From positions 372,001 through 436,000 of the forward strand of contig NZ_SOBT01000011.1 of NCBI RefSeq assembly GCF_004364935.1: a stretch of DNA of 64,000 bases, in the 5' to 3' direction. Below are positions 38,956-51,746 of this stretch, in pieces (positions within the stretch are counted from its first letter, which is position 1; every line of letters starts with the position of its first letter). The notes below the pieces were generated by a model that saw only the letters and a program-made list of their open reading frames with translations, was not told where the DNA came from and made no database searches. Position numbers and translations under genes: made by a program. The stretch is from Panacagrimonas perspica (lineage in GTDB: Bacteria; Pseudomonadota; Gammaproteobacteria; Nevskiales; Nevskiaceae).

Positions 38956-39945
38956 CTAGCCGACCGGTGCGAGTTCCAGCAGCTTGCGTACTTCGGCCAC
39001 GATGCGACGGACATCGGGCAGATACACCTTCTCGAGCCGCGCCAGCGGCATCACGGTGTCGTAGCCACTGACGCGCAGGACCGGCGCGAACAGGCTCAGC
39101 AGTCCATGCTCGGCGAGATTCGCGGCGATCTCGCTCGCGGGCCCGTAAGCGCGCGGCGCCTCCTGCACGATCACGCAGCGGCCGGTCTTGGTGACGCTCG
39201 CCAGGATCGTGTCCATGTCCAGCGGCTTGAGGCTGGCGACGTCGATCAGCTCGCAGCTCACGCCTTCCTGTGCCAGCGCGTCGGCGGCAAGGCGGGTCTC
39301 ATGCATCATCGCGCCCCAGCTCACGAGCGTCAGATGCGTGCCCTCGCGTTCGACGAACGCGGTATCCAGCGGCAGCGCTTCGCCGCTGTCTTCCACCGCC
39401 TGCTTGAACAGTCGATAGCAGCGCGTGGGTTCAAGGAAGATCACCGGGTCGGGATCGCGGATCGCCGCCAGCAGCAGTCCGTAGGCGCGTGCGGGATTCG
39501 ACGGCGCGATCACGCGCAGCCCCGGCATGTGGGCGAAGAACGTCTCCATCGATTCCGAGTGATGTTCGGGTGCGTGGATGCCACCGCCGTTGGGCGCGCG
39601 GATGACCAGCGGACAGGTGATGCGGCCGCGCGTGCGGTTGCGATAACGCGCCGCGTGGTTCGCGATCTGATCGAGGCAGGGATAGAGGAATCCGCTGAAC
39701 TGGATCTCCGCGACCGGGCGCAGACCCTGCGTGGACAGGCCGATGGCCATCGCCGCGATCAGGTTCTCGGCCAGCGGCATGTCGATGACGCGCTCCGGTC
39801 CATAGGCGTCGAGCAGTCCGACGGTGGCGCGGAACACGCCGCCGTTGCGTCCGATGTCCTCGCCCAGTACCAGCACGTTCTCGTCGCGCGCCATCTCCGA
39901 CTTCAGCGCGAGGTTCACCGCCTCGATGATGTTCAGATCGGCCAT
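38956..39945 (-). CDS. 2-oxoacid dehydrogenase E1 beta subunit
   Basis: This 329-residue subunit has the transketolase pyrimidine-binding domain (VLVLGEDIGRNGGVFRAT, MPLAENLIAAMAIGLS, APNGGGIHAPEHHSES) and the C-terminal transketolase domain (SWGAMMHETRLAADAL). It forms the thiamine-diphosphate active site with E1 alpha. It starts 3 bases after the E1 alpha stop. Confidence 0.93.
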   Translation of the reverse strand: MADLNIIEAVNLALKSEMARDENVLVLGEDIGRNGGVFRATVGLLDAYGPERVIDMPLAENLIAAMAIGLSTQGLRPVAEIQFSGFLYPCLDQIANHAARYRNRTRGRITCPLVIRAPNGGGIHAPEHHSESMETFFAHMPGLRVIAPSNPARAYGLLLAAIRDPDPVIFLEPTRCYRLFKQAVEDSGEALPLDTAFVEREGTHLTLVSWGAMMHETRLAADALAQEGVSCELIDVASLKPLDMDTILASVTKTGRCVIVQEAPRAYGPASEIAANLAEHGLLSLFAPVLRVSGYDTVMPLARLEKVYLPDVRRIVAEVRKLLELAPVG

Positions 39946-39948
39946 GAC

Positions 39949-41064
39949 TCAATGCTCCGTCTGCGGCGCGGGCGCGGTCATCACTTCGGCGCGCTGCGCC
40001 CCGAGCGCGGTGGGAAGCGTGGCGTAGAGCGAATCGAAGATCGCCTGCGGCATTTCCGGCTGCACCGCGAAGTAGGCTTGCGCCACGGCTTCCGCGCGCG
40101 CTGCGGCCTGCGCTTCGAGTTCCTCCTCATCGGCCACGCTCCAGCAGCCGAGCGTCGCCATGCACGCGCGCAGCCGCTTGATCGGACAGCGCGTCCAGGC
40201 GTCCTCGAGTTCGTCCTCGGCGCGATATCGGCGCGCATCATCCGCCGTGGTGTGATCGTGCAGGCGATACGTCACGGCCTCGATCACGCGCGGCCCTTCT
40301 CCGGCGCGCGCCGCGGCGAGCGCCCGTTCCAGCACGTGGCGCGTGGCGATCACGTCGTTGCCGTCCACCTGCTCGCCGGGAATGCCGCCGGCGATGGCTT
40401 TCTGCGCCAGGGTCTGCGCGCCGGTCTGGCGCGCGCGCGGCAGGCTGATCGCCCACTGGTTGTTCGAGATCAGGAACACGACAGGCAGGTTCCACACCTT
40501 TGCGCTGCTCACCGCCTCGTAGAAGTCGCCGCGCGACGTGGCGCCGTCACCGCAGGCCGCGACCGCCACGCGCGGCTGCTTGCGCAACCGGAACGCGTAG
40601 GCCACGCCAATGGCCTGCGGGATGTGCGTGCCGATCGGCACCGAGAACGGGAAGTCGTGGCGCGACGGCGTGCCTTCTGGAAAATGCATCGAGCGCTCGT
40701 CGCCGGCCCAGTACAAGAACGTCGACTCGGCCGGCACGCCGCGCAGGAACTGCGCCGCATAGTCGCGGTACGCGGGAATCAGCACATCGTCCGCGTGCAT
40801 CGCGATGCCGGTGGCGGTGCCGATCGCCTCCTGGCCCAGGCAGGACGCGTAGGTGCCGAGCTGGCCGGTGCGTTGCAGCGCAACCGCCTTGCGGTCGATG
40901 GCGCGCGTCTCGACCATCACGCGGTACATGCGACGCAGCTCTTCGGGATCCTGCGCGAACGCAGGCAGCGGCGCGAGCACGGTGCCGGCGGCGTCGACGA
41001 AACGCGTCATGCGTACGTCGAACGCCGCGACCGTGGTCTCGGCGGAAGGCGAGGTTTCGCTCAC
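39949..41064 (-). CDS. 2-oxoacid dehydrogenase E1 alpha subunit
   Basis: This 371-residue subunit carries the thiamine diphosphate motif, here CGDGATSRGDFYEAVSSAKVWNLPVVFLISNNQWAIS (cited as positions around residue 180-215). The phosphorylation-loop-like YRLHDHTTADDARRY is also present. The GTG start at 41064 is chosen because AAGGAG lies six bases before it; an in-frame ATG 30 bases upstream lies before that site. With E1 beta and E2 it decarboxylates a branched-chain 2-oxoacid or pyruvate. Confidence 0.92.
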   Translation of the reverse strand: MSETSPSAETTVAAFDVRMTRFVDAAGTVLAPLPAFAQDPEELRRMYRVMVETRAIDRKAVALQRTGQLGTYASCLGQEAIGTATGIAMHADDVLIPAYRDYAAQFLRGVPAESTFLYWAGDERSMHFPEGTPSRHDFPFSVPIGTHIPQAIGVAYAFRLRKQPRVAVAACGDGATSRGDFYEAVSSAKVWNLPVVFLISNNQWAISLPRARQTGAQTLAQKAIAGGIPGEQVDGNDVIATRHVLERALAAARAGEGPRVIEAVTYRLHDHTTADDARRYRAEDELEDAWTRCPIKRLRACMATLGCWSVADEEELEAQAAARAEAVAQAYFAVQPEMPQAIFDSLYATLPTALGAQRAEVMTAPAPQTEH

Positions 41065-41233
41065 GCGACTCTCCTTTGCGAAGTTCGACCCCACGATAGC
41101 ACCGGCCGCAGCGAAGCAATTTCAGCGTCGGTTCATCTTGAAAAAGCCGTCGATGGAGCGCAGCCGCGATCGCTCATTGCTTCCTCTGCCGGTGAAAAAG
41201 CTCGCGGGGGAGAAGGGCCTCACGCAGCAGACC

Positions 41234-45607
<4,374 letters not shown>

Positions 45608-45611
<4 letters not shown>

Positions 45612-46966
45612 TGCGGGATCCCGGAAGTCAGTGCGGGGGCGCCGGCGAGGCGCTGAATTTCGACGAGATGGCCGTGGTACTCGGCCGCCGACTGGATCAG
45701 GCGGAGGCGCTGCACCGCCCACTCGGCCTGCGCCTCGCGCAGTTCGAGCAGCGAGTAGCGGCCGCGCTCGTAGGCGTACTGCGTCTGCTTGAGTGCTTCT
45801 TCCATCGCGGGCACCACGCGGTCGCGCTGCGCCTCGAACTCGACGCGCGCGTGGTTCAGCTCCTGCCAGATCTCGTAGAGCTGGGCCTGCGCCTTGAGCA
45901 GCGCCTGCTCGCGGTCGGGTCCGATCTGCGCGAGGCGCGCCTGGCTTTCGATCTGGTGACCGCGCTGGCGCGACGCACCGAACAGCGGCATCGAGGCCGA
46001 GAACACCAGCGCGGTGTCGTCGCGTTCCTCCAGGCGTCGCACGCCGGCGCCCAAGGTCAGGCCCGACGCGGCACGTGCTTCGGACAAGCGCACTTCCGAT
46101 TCGCGCAGCCGCGTTTCGCTGGCGAAGCGCAGCAGGTCCGGGGTCTGGCGCAGGCGCGCGAGCAGCGCCTCGAACGGCTCCACCGCGGGCAGGTCGAGCA
46201 GATCGCCCTCGGCCTCGCCGAAATCGGCGTCGAGGCTGCCGGTGGCCGCGGCCAGATGGCGACGCGAAGACAGCAGCTCGTGCTCGGCGTGCTCTTCTTC
46301 CAGGTGCGCGCGTTCGAGCGACACCTGTGCGCGCGAACGCTCGGCCAGCGGCGAGCGCGCGGCGGCGACGCGGCGCTCCACTTCGGCCAGCGTGCTGCGC
46401 GCGTGCGCAGTGGCCTGTTGCGTGATGCCGAGCTGCGCCTGGTCCGACAGCACGTGCACGAAGCGCCGCGCCACCTCGGCGCGAAGATCCAGGCGCGCAA
46501 TCTCGCCGTCGGTGACCTGCAGGCCGCGCTCGGCTTCCGCGGCCTCGACGCGGCGGTCGCGCAGGCCGCCGCGTTCGATCAGCTGGCTGAAGGCGATCGT
46601 GGTCTCGGCGCCGGAGAGTCCGGAACGCTCGCCGCTGCCGAATGCGTTCTCGATGTCGATGCCGAGTTCCGGCGCCGGGCGGGTCGCGGCCTGCACCGCG
46701 CGTCCCTCCGCTGCGCGCAGCCGTTCGCGCCAGGACAGGAACAACGGATGTTGTTGGTCGGCGCGTCGAAGCGCCTCGGCCAACGTGAAGTGCGGGCCGG
46801 CGTGAGCCAGGTGCCCTGAGGTGTGACCGGCATGCGCGTCGTGCGCCTCCGGTTCGTTCTCCGCAGCCAGCGGCGCGAAGGACAGCGCGGACAGGATCAG
46901 CGTCGCGGTGAGCCGCAGTAGCGGCGACGGACGTTGTGCTGGAGCAAGCAGGTGTAGCGATGACAT
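45608..46966 (-). CDS. Outer-membrane efflux protein, CzcC/TolC family
   Basis: This 452-residue protein has a signal peptide followed by a His-rich segment (EAHDAHAGHTSGHLAHAGPH) and the long repeated helices of TolC-type channels (TLAEALRRADQQHPLFLSWRERL). It forms the exit duct of the CzcCBA pump. The ATG at 46966 is chosen because GGGAGG lies at a proper distance and the signal peptide follows. The same open frame extends 129 bases upstream without conservation. Confidence 0.9.
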
Positions 46967-47277
46967 GCAGCCTCCCGGATCGGGACGGACGAGCGCCCGC
47001 GGCGAGCGGACGAGCGAACTTCGCTGGACGGGGAAGGGCGATCGCGACCCGCGGTATGCGGGAACGGATGCGACTGCGGGGCCATCGTCTTCCACGCCGC
47101 CCCGGTGGTGTCCGCGGGGCCCGAGCGCGAAAGCGGCCGGGCACGACGGATGGCCGGGAACGTCAGGGACGCCTGTGCGGCGCGCGATGCAACGGATCGA
47201 TGCGGGCCAGGCTTGAAGCCCGGCCTTGCCGCCCGAACCCTCAGGCCGGAGAACCCGCCTGGGTCAGCGTCAGCGCG
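46967..47277. other. Intergenic region upstream of the efflux channel gene
   Basis: About 310 bases separate the His-rich gene from the channel gene on the same strand. Apart from the GGGAGG ribosome binding site near 46971-46976, I see no gene, repeat or clear terminator. An internal promoter or metal-responsive leader could lie here, but none is recognisable. Confidence 0.4.
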
Positions 47278-47691
47278 CTACAGGATTCCCTGATGCGCGC
47301 GCGGAGGGCCGCGCAGGGGCGGCAGCAGCCTCAGGACCGCCGATGCGAAAGCAGGCGGTTCGGCGCGTCGAGCGGGACGCTCGCGCGGGAACGACAGGAA
47401 TGCGAGGCAGGTCGCCGCGAGCAGGAACAGCGTCAGGTCCTGCACCAGCTTGCCGGGCTTGGTCAGCGGCTGTTCGCCCAGCGGCACGTCGACGTCGCTA
47501 TGGATCTCGTGGGCGCCGTGATGTCCGCCGTGATCGTCCGCGTGGTGCGCCGCATCGCTCAGGTGCAGCGTCGTCGGTGCTTCACGACCGTCGAAGCACA
47601 GGTGCAGATGGGCGACACCGGTGCGCGCCCACAGCAAGGCCAGGCAGATCAGCGCCAGTACAGCCACCTGCCGTGAGGTGCGGGAGAACAT
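47278..47691 (-). CDS. His-rich membrane protein heading the metal-efflux operon
   Basis: This 137-residue protein has an N-terminal hydrophobic segment (residues of roughly 8-26, VAVLALICLALLWA), a His/Asp-rich periplasmic loop (LSDAAHHADDHGGHHGAHEIHSD) likely to bind metal, and a second hydrophobic segment near residue 85-100. I do not recognise the family, but short His-rich proteins often precede czc or cop genes. Its place 311 bases upstream of the channel gene on the same strand supports a link. TAGACT ends seven bases before the ATG and no ribosome binding site is present, suggesting a near-leaderless mRNA. Confidence 0.72.
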   Translation of the reverse strand: MFSRTSRQVAVLALICLALLWARTGVAHLHLCFDGREAPTTLHLSDAAHHADDHGGHHGAHEIHSDVDVPLGEQPLTKPGKLVQDLTLFLLAATCLAFLSFPRERPARRAEPPAFASAVLRLLPPLRGPPRAHQGIL

Positions 47692-47704
47692 GGGCTTCAG
47701 TCTA
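47692..47704 (-). promoter_or_regulatory. Candidate -10 box just before the His-rich gene
   Basis: Read leftward, TAGACT at 47704-47699 is followed by seven bases and then the ATG at 47691. This is nearly the same layout as at sdhE, the Ada/AlkA gene and lolC. No -35 box is clear. Confidence 0.3.
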
Positions 47705-47731
47705 GGGCCGCGAAGGCAACTACGCAGCCCC

Positions 47732-47798
47732 GTAGCCCGGACGGAGTCCGGGATGGCATTCGCCCGTCGAGCAAAACCCCGGACTTCGTCCGGGCTAC
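47732..47798. repeat. Dispersed palindromic repeat, copy 4
   Basis: The left arm has one change (GACGGAGTCC for GACGAAGTCC); the right arm is standard. The TAG stop codon of the methyltransferase gene lies inside the right arm at 47795-47797. Confidence 0.85.
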
Positions 47799-48457
47799 GA
47801 CGCGGTCCGTGCGTGATACAGGCTCATCGTCCCGAACACCGTCGAATACCGCCGCGTCTCCCGTGCCTGCTCGAATCCGGCCTCCTGCATCAGCTCCGGC
47901 AGGCACCCCTCGACGTTGTCGGCCGTATTGACGTAACCGTCCAGCAACTGGATGCCGAGGAAGGCCAGGCGCATCAGCGGATTCGCCGCGCGCCCCCAAT
48001 CGGCCACATGCAGGCTGCCGCCCGGGCGCAGGACGCGGCGGGCTTCCAGCAGCACCAAGAGCTTGGAGGCGCGATCCAGGTGATGGAAGAACAGGCTGGA
48101 CATCACCGCGTCGAATCGCGCGTTCTCGTACGGAAGCGCCTGGGCGAGCGACTCGTCGAACCGTGGCGTCGCACCGCTGCGGGCGGCCTTGGCGCGCGCC
48201 TGCGAGAGCATTGCCGGATCGCCGTCGACACCCGTCAGGTCCAGGCCCGGTGTGCGCTGCAGGGCCATCAAGGCCAGGGTGCCGCTGCCGCAGCCCAGAT
48301 CGAGTACGGCGTCGCCCGCCTGGAACGCGGCCTGATCGAGCAGGCCCCGCTTGAAAGCGTGTTCGCGGGTGGTCAGCCGGACCACCGGATCGTAGAACGC
48401 GGTCAGCGCGCGATAACCCAGCGCGGGGACGTACGCGGATCGAGTTTCTGCCGTCAT
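47795..48457 (-). CDS. Class I SAM-dependent methyltransferase (UbiE-like)
   Basis: This 220-residue protein has the SAM motif I VLDLGCGSGTLAL, the acidic loop LTGVDGDPAML, and a UbiE/Methyltransf_11 plan with LRPGGSLHVADWGRA. The YDPVVRLTTREHAFKRGLL leader is typical of a family sometimes found with arsenic or menaquinone genes; the substrate is unknown. The start has GGAAG before the ATG. The C-terminus ends YHARTAS, and the stop is provided by an inserted palindromic repeat. Confidence 0.85.
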   Translation of the reverse strand: MTAETRSAYVPALGYRALTAFYDPVVRLTTREHAFKRGLLDQAAFQAGDAVLDLGCGSGTLALMALQRTPGLDLTGVDGDPAMLSQARAKAARSGATPRFDESLAQALPYENARFDAVMSSLFFHHLDRASKLLVLLEARRVLRPGGSLHVADWGRAANPLMRLAFLGIQLLDGYVNTADNVEGCLPELMQEAGFEQARETRRYSTVFGTMSLYHARTAS

Positions 48458-48778
48458 TCGTTCACTTCCGTTCGCGAAGAAGAAGCCGGACTCGCGGGTG
48501 CGGCCCCGATGGCAGCGCCGCGCGGGACGGCAGTGTGGCGCCTCGTTGTCTGCGATCGAAGGTTTGGCCACGGCTGGGCCGGATTTCCCAACGCCGCGGC
48601 TTCATGCGTTCCTCGAGCAAGCCGAGCGCCATCGCGATCACCGAGGGACCGGGTGCGCCTGAAGGACGTTGCCCGTCTGCACACGGGCTCGATTACATTG
48701 AGGCGTCGCTCGACTCGCGCGACCGGACCGCAGCGCGCAAGCTGTCCCCAGGCCGTTCCGCCCCGGACTCTTTTCGAG
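48458..48778. other. Intergenic region between the methyltransferase and Hpt genes
   Basis: The 320-base gap between divergent genes should hold both promoters. TTGCCC at about 48674 with TTACAT 18 bases on could be a weak promoter for the Hpt gene. I see no gene or repeat. Confidence 0.35.
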
Positions 48779-49168
48779 ATGACCGCGAAGCCGACAACCC
48801 CGCAGCCCGCTTCCGTCACGTCGCCGTCGGCGGATTTCCGCCCCGAGATGCTCGCGCCGCTCGTGGCGATGTACGAGGCCGAGGGCGCCAGGGAACTGGC
48901 CGAGACGATGCGGGACGATCTGCCGCGCCAGCGGGCCGATTTCGCGCTGGCGCTGGACAAGAAGGATCGCGTCAGCTGCGCGCGCGTCGCGCACAGCCTC
49001 AAGTCCGAAGTCCGCATGGTGGCCGCCGACGCTCTGGGCCATGCCCTGGAGTCGGCCGAGCGCGATCTGCGCGAGGCGAACTTCGACGAAGGTGTTGCCG
49101 CCATGCCGGACCTGCTGGACCGCTGCGGTGCGCTGTTCGGCAAGTTGTGCGAGGCGGCGAACGCCTGA
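48779..49168 (+). CDS. Hpt-domain phosphotransfer protein
   Basis: This 129-residue protein is a stand-alone histidine phosphotransfer domain. The phospho-acceptor is His72 in RVAHSLKSE. Four or five helices surround it (ALVAMYEAEGARELAETM-like region and CARVAHSLKSEVRMVAADALG). Such proteins shuttle phosphate between hybrid sensor kinases and response regulators. No kinase or regulator is next to it, so its partners are elsewhere. It precedes lolC by about 100 bases. Confidence 0.85.
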   Translation: MTAKPTTPQPASVTSPSADFRPEMLAPLVAMYEAEGARELAETMRDDLPRQRADFALALDKKDRVSCARVAHSLKSEVRMVAADALGHALESAERDLREANFDEGVAAMPDLLDRCGALFGKLCEAANA

Positions 49169-49253
49169 CGCGCCGCGCTGTCGGAGGCGGCCACGCTTCG
49201 ATGTCCGGAGCAAAAGGCCGGCCCGGCGAGCCGGGTCCCGTCCCCAGTTTCCC

Positions 49254-49265
49254 TAGAATGCGCGC
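49254..49265 (+). promoter_or_regulatory. Candidate -10 box of a leaderless lolC transcript
   Basis: TAGAAT at 49254-49259 lies exactly six bases before the lolC ATG at 49266, without a Shine-Dalgarno sequence. This would place the transcription start on the start codon. Confidence 0.4.
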
Positions 49266-50513
49266 ATGCGGAATCCCTACGAGCTGTTCGCTGGCCTGCG
49301 CTACACGCGCGCCAAGCGTCGCAATCACTTCATCTCCTTCATTTCTGCCGCCTCGATGGTCGGCATCGCGATCGGTGTGACGGCACTGATCACGGTGCTG
49401 TCCGTGATGAACGGCTTCGAGCGCGAACTGCGCACGCGCATCCTCGGGATGGCGAGCCACGCGACGATCTCGGCCTATCGCGGGCAGCTCGCGGACTGGC
49501 CGGACGTGGCCAAGTCGGTGCGCGGCAATCCCGAGATCGAGGCGGTGGCGCCCTACATCGAAGGTGAGGGCATGCTGCGCGTCGGCCAGGATCTTTCGGG
49601 AACCTTGCTGCGCGGCATCCTGCCCGAGGAGGAGAAGACGGTTTCGGACATCGGCAAGCACATCAAGGCCGGGTCGCTCGAATCGCTGAAGGCGGGCGAG
49701 TACAACATCGTCATCGGCGTGGAGCTGGCGCAGACGCTGGGCGTGGAGCCGGGCTCCAAGATCGACCTGATGATTCCGACGGCCAGCATCACCCCGGCCG
49801 GCGTGCTGCCGCGTTTCCGGCGCTTCACGGTGTCCGGCGTGTTCCGCGTCGGCATGTACGAATTCGATCGCGGCCTGGTGCTGATCCATCTCGCCGACGC
49901 GCAGGCGCTGTACCGCATGGGCGAGGGCGTCACCGGCGTGCGCCTGAAGCTGCACGACATGTTCAAGGCGCCCGCGGTGTCGCGTCAGCTGGCGAGCACG
50001 CTCGACGGCACGTACTACGTCAACGACTGGACGCGCAGCCACGCCAATTTCTTCCGCGCCGTGGCCACCGAGAAGATCGTGATGTTCATCATCCTGTCGC
50101 TGATCGTCGGCGTGGCCGCGTTCAACATCGTGTCGACCTTGGTGATGGTGGTGCAGGACAAGCAGGCCGACATCGCGATCCTGCGAACGCTCGGCGCACG
50201 GCCGCGCGCGATCATGGCCATCTTCATGGTGCAGGGCTCGATCATCGGCGTGATCGGCACCTTGCTCGGTGTCATCGGCGGCGTGGCGCTGGCGCTGAAC
50301 GTCGAATCGCTGGTGCCGCTGCTCGAGGCCGCCACCGGGCAGCAGTTCCTGTCGCCCGACGTGTACTACATCAGCGACCTGCCGTCGGAGCTGAAATCCT
50401 CCGACGTCATACGCATTGCCACGCTTTCGCTCGCACTGGGCCTGTTGTCCACTCTGTACCCGGCGTGGCGCGCATCGCGCGTGCAGCCGGCGGAGGCGCT
50501 GCGGTATGAATGA
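49266..50513 (+). CDS. lolC: Lipoprotein-releasing ABC transporter permease LolC/LolE
   Basis: This 415-residue inner-membrane protein has the MacB/LolC fold: an N-terminal transmembrane helix (residues of roughly 22-45), a large periplasmic domain and three C-terminal helices (residues of roughly 270-400). The start NPYELFAGLRYTRAKRRNHFISFIS is typical. With LolD it extracts lipoproteins from the inner membrane for LolA. A second permease gene is not in the window; one-permease (LolF-like) systems exist. A DUF559 cassette lies between it and lolD. Confidence 0.93.
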   Translation: MRNPYELFAGLRYTRAKRRNHFISFISAASMVGIAIGVTALITVLSVMNGFERELRTRILGMASHATISAYRGQLADWPDVAKSVRGNPEIEAVAPYIEGEGMLRVGQDLSGTLLRGILPEEEKTVSDIGKHIKAGSLESLKAGEYNIVIGVELAQTLGVEPGSKIDLMIPTASITPAGVLPRFRRFTVSGVFRVGMYEFDRGLVLIHLADAQALYRMGEGVTGVRLKLHDMFKAPAVSRQLASTLDGTYYVNDWTRSHANFFRAVATEKIVMFIILSLIVGVAAFNIVSTLVMVVQDKQADIAILRTLGARPRAIMAIFMVQGSIIGVIGTLLGVIGGVALALNVESLVPLLEAATGQQFLSPDVYYISDLPSELKSSDVIRIATLSLALGLLSTLYPAWRASRVQPAEALRYE

Positions 50514-51054
50514 AGCCGCTGTTCTCCCCTCTCCCGCAGGGAGAGGGGCCGGGGGTGAGGGAGAGTCGCGCTGGAAGCACGCGCTTCCACTCGAGGTGCT
50601 GCATCGCGTGCGGGATCTGCGGATCGCGATGACGGATGCCGAGCAGAAGCTCGGGTATTTCCTGCGCGATCGGCGATTCGGCGGGCTGAAGTTCCGGCGC
50701 CAGCATCCGGTGCAGCCGTTCGTGCTCGACTTTTTTCGCGAGCAGCTGAAGCTCGGGATCGAGCTGGATGGTGGTCAGCACAATGAAGATGCGATGGCTG
50801 TTCGCGGTGCGAAGCGGTCGCGCGTGTTGAATGCGAAGGGGATACAGGTGGTGCGTTTCTGGAATGACGAGATGCTGGGACGGATTGAAGAGGTGTTGCA
50901 GATATTGTGGGAGCTGGCTTTTCGCGGCCCAGACTCTCCCTCACCCCGGTTGGGTTTACGCGGGAGTGCCATTGATGCACTCCCACGCTGGGACCCAACC
51001 GCTTCGGGGCACCCTCTCCCTGTGGGAGAGGGGAAAAGGGGGCGCAGCTCGTGA
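50506..51054 (+). CDS. DUF559 (Vsr-like) endonuclease-domain protein, cassette inserted between lolC and lolD
   Basis: This 182-residue protein has the DUF559 core at residues of roughly 25-140: [51 protein letters not shown], and [21 protein letters not shown]. The fold is like the very-short-patch repair endonuclease, but the activity of this family is unproven. It starts at an ATG overlapping the lolC stop and ends overlapping the lolD GTG. Its first 15 and last 40 codons lie in repeats that are not part of the domain. The whole is probably a mobile cassette. Confidence 0.82.
   Translation: MNEAAVLPSPAGRGAGGEGESRWKHALPLEVLHRVRDLRIAMTDAEQKLGYFLRDRRFGGLKFRRQHPVQPFVLDFFREQLKLGIELDGGQHNEDAMAVRGAKRSRVLNAKGIQVVRFWNDEMLGRIEEVLQILWELAFRGPDSPSPRLGLRGSAIDALPRWDPTASGHPLPVGEGKRGRSS
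50526..50566. repeat. Left repeat of the DUF559 cassette
   Basis: A hairpin CCCCTCTCCC-GCA-GGGAGAGGGG (50526-50548) is followed by GGGGTGAGGGAGAGT at 50552-50566. The latter is exactly complementary to ACTCTCCCTCACCCC at 50933-50947 on the other side of the DUF559 core. Confidence 0.85.
50933..51032. repeat. Right repeat of the DUF559 cassette
   Basis: It begins with the 15-base complement of the left repeat and holds a nested palindrome (GGTTGGGT at 50948 with ACCCAACC ending at 51000, and GGGAGTGC with GCACTCCC inside). It ends in the hairpin CCCTCTCCC-TGT-GGGAGAGGG (51012-51032). It encodes the non-conserved tail of the DUF559 protein. Confidence 0.82.
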
Positions 51055-51746
51055 GCGATAGCGATACCGTTCTGCGTTGCGCGGGTCTGTCCAAGACCTT
51101 CGACGACGGACGTCTGAACCTGACGGTGCTCGAAGGCATCGACCTCGAAGTGCGCAAGGGCGAGCGCATCGCCATCGTCGGCGCCTCGGGCTCGGGCAAG
51201 TCGACGTTGCTGCACATCCTCGGCGGGCTCGATTCGCCGACCACGGGCGAGGTCTGGGTGCAGGGTTCGAAGATGTCGGCGTTGTCCGACTCGGCGCGTG
51301 GTGATCTGCGCAACCGGGCGCTGGGCTTCGTCTACCAGTTCCATCACCTGTTGCCCGAATTCACGGCGCTCGAAAACGTGGCGCTGCCGCTGCTGATCCG
51401 CCGTACCAAGGACAAGGAAGCCTTCGCACAGGCGCGCGAGCTGCTCGAACGCGTGGGCCTGGGCGAGCGCCTGCAGCACAAGCCGGGCGAACTGTCGGGC
51501 GGTGAACGCCAGCGCGCGGCGGTCGCGCGTGCGCTGGTGACGCGTCCGGCCTGCGTGCTGGCCGACGAACCCACCGGCAATCTCGATGCGAAGACCGCGG
51601 GCCGCGTGTTCGACCTGATGCTCGAACTCAACCGCGAACTGGGCACGAGCCTGGTCGTGGTCACGCACGACATGAACCTGGCCGCGCGCATGGATCGCAC
51701 GTGGACGATCGAGTCCGGCCGGCTTCGCCTGACGTCCGGAAGCTGA
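51051..51746 (+). CDS. lolD: Lipoprotein-releasing ABC transporter ATPase
   Basis: This 231-residue ABC ATPase has Walker [10 protein letters not shown], the signature LSGGERQR and Walker [14 protein letters not shown]. The sequence [24 protein letters not shown] is typical of LolD. The GTG start overlaps the DUF559 stop (GTGA), so translation remains coupled through the inserted cassette. It powers lipoprotein release with LolC. Confidence 0.95.
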   Translation: MSDSDTVLRCAGLSKTFDDGRLNLTVLEGIDLEVRKGERIAIVGASGSGKSTLLHILGGLDSPTTGEVWVQGSKMSALSDSARGDLRNRALGFVYQFHHLLPEFTALENVALPLLIRRTKDKEAFAQARELLERVGLGERLQHKPGELSGGERQRAAVARALVTRPACVLADEPTGNLDAKTAGRVFDLMLELNRELGTSLVVVTHDMNLAARMDRTWTIESGRLRLTSGS

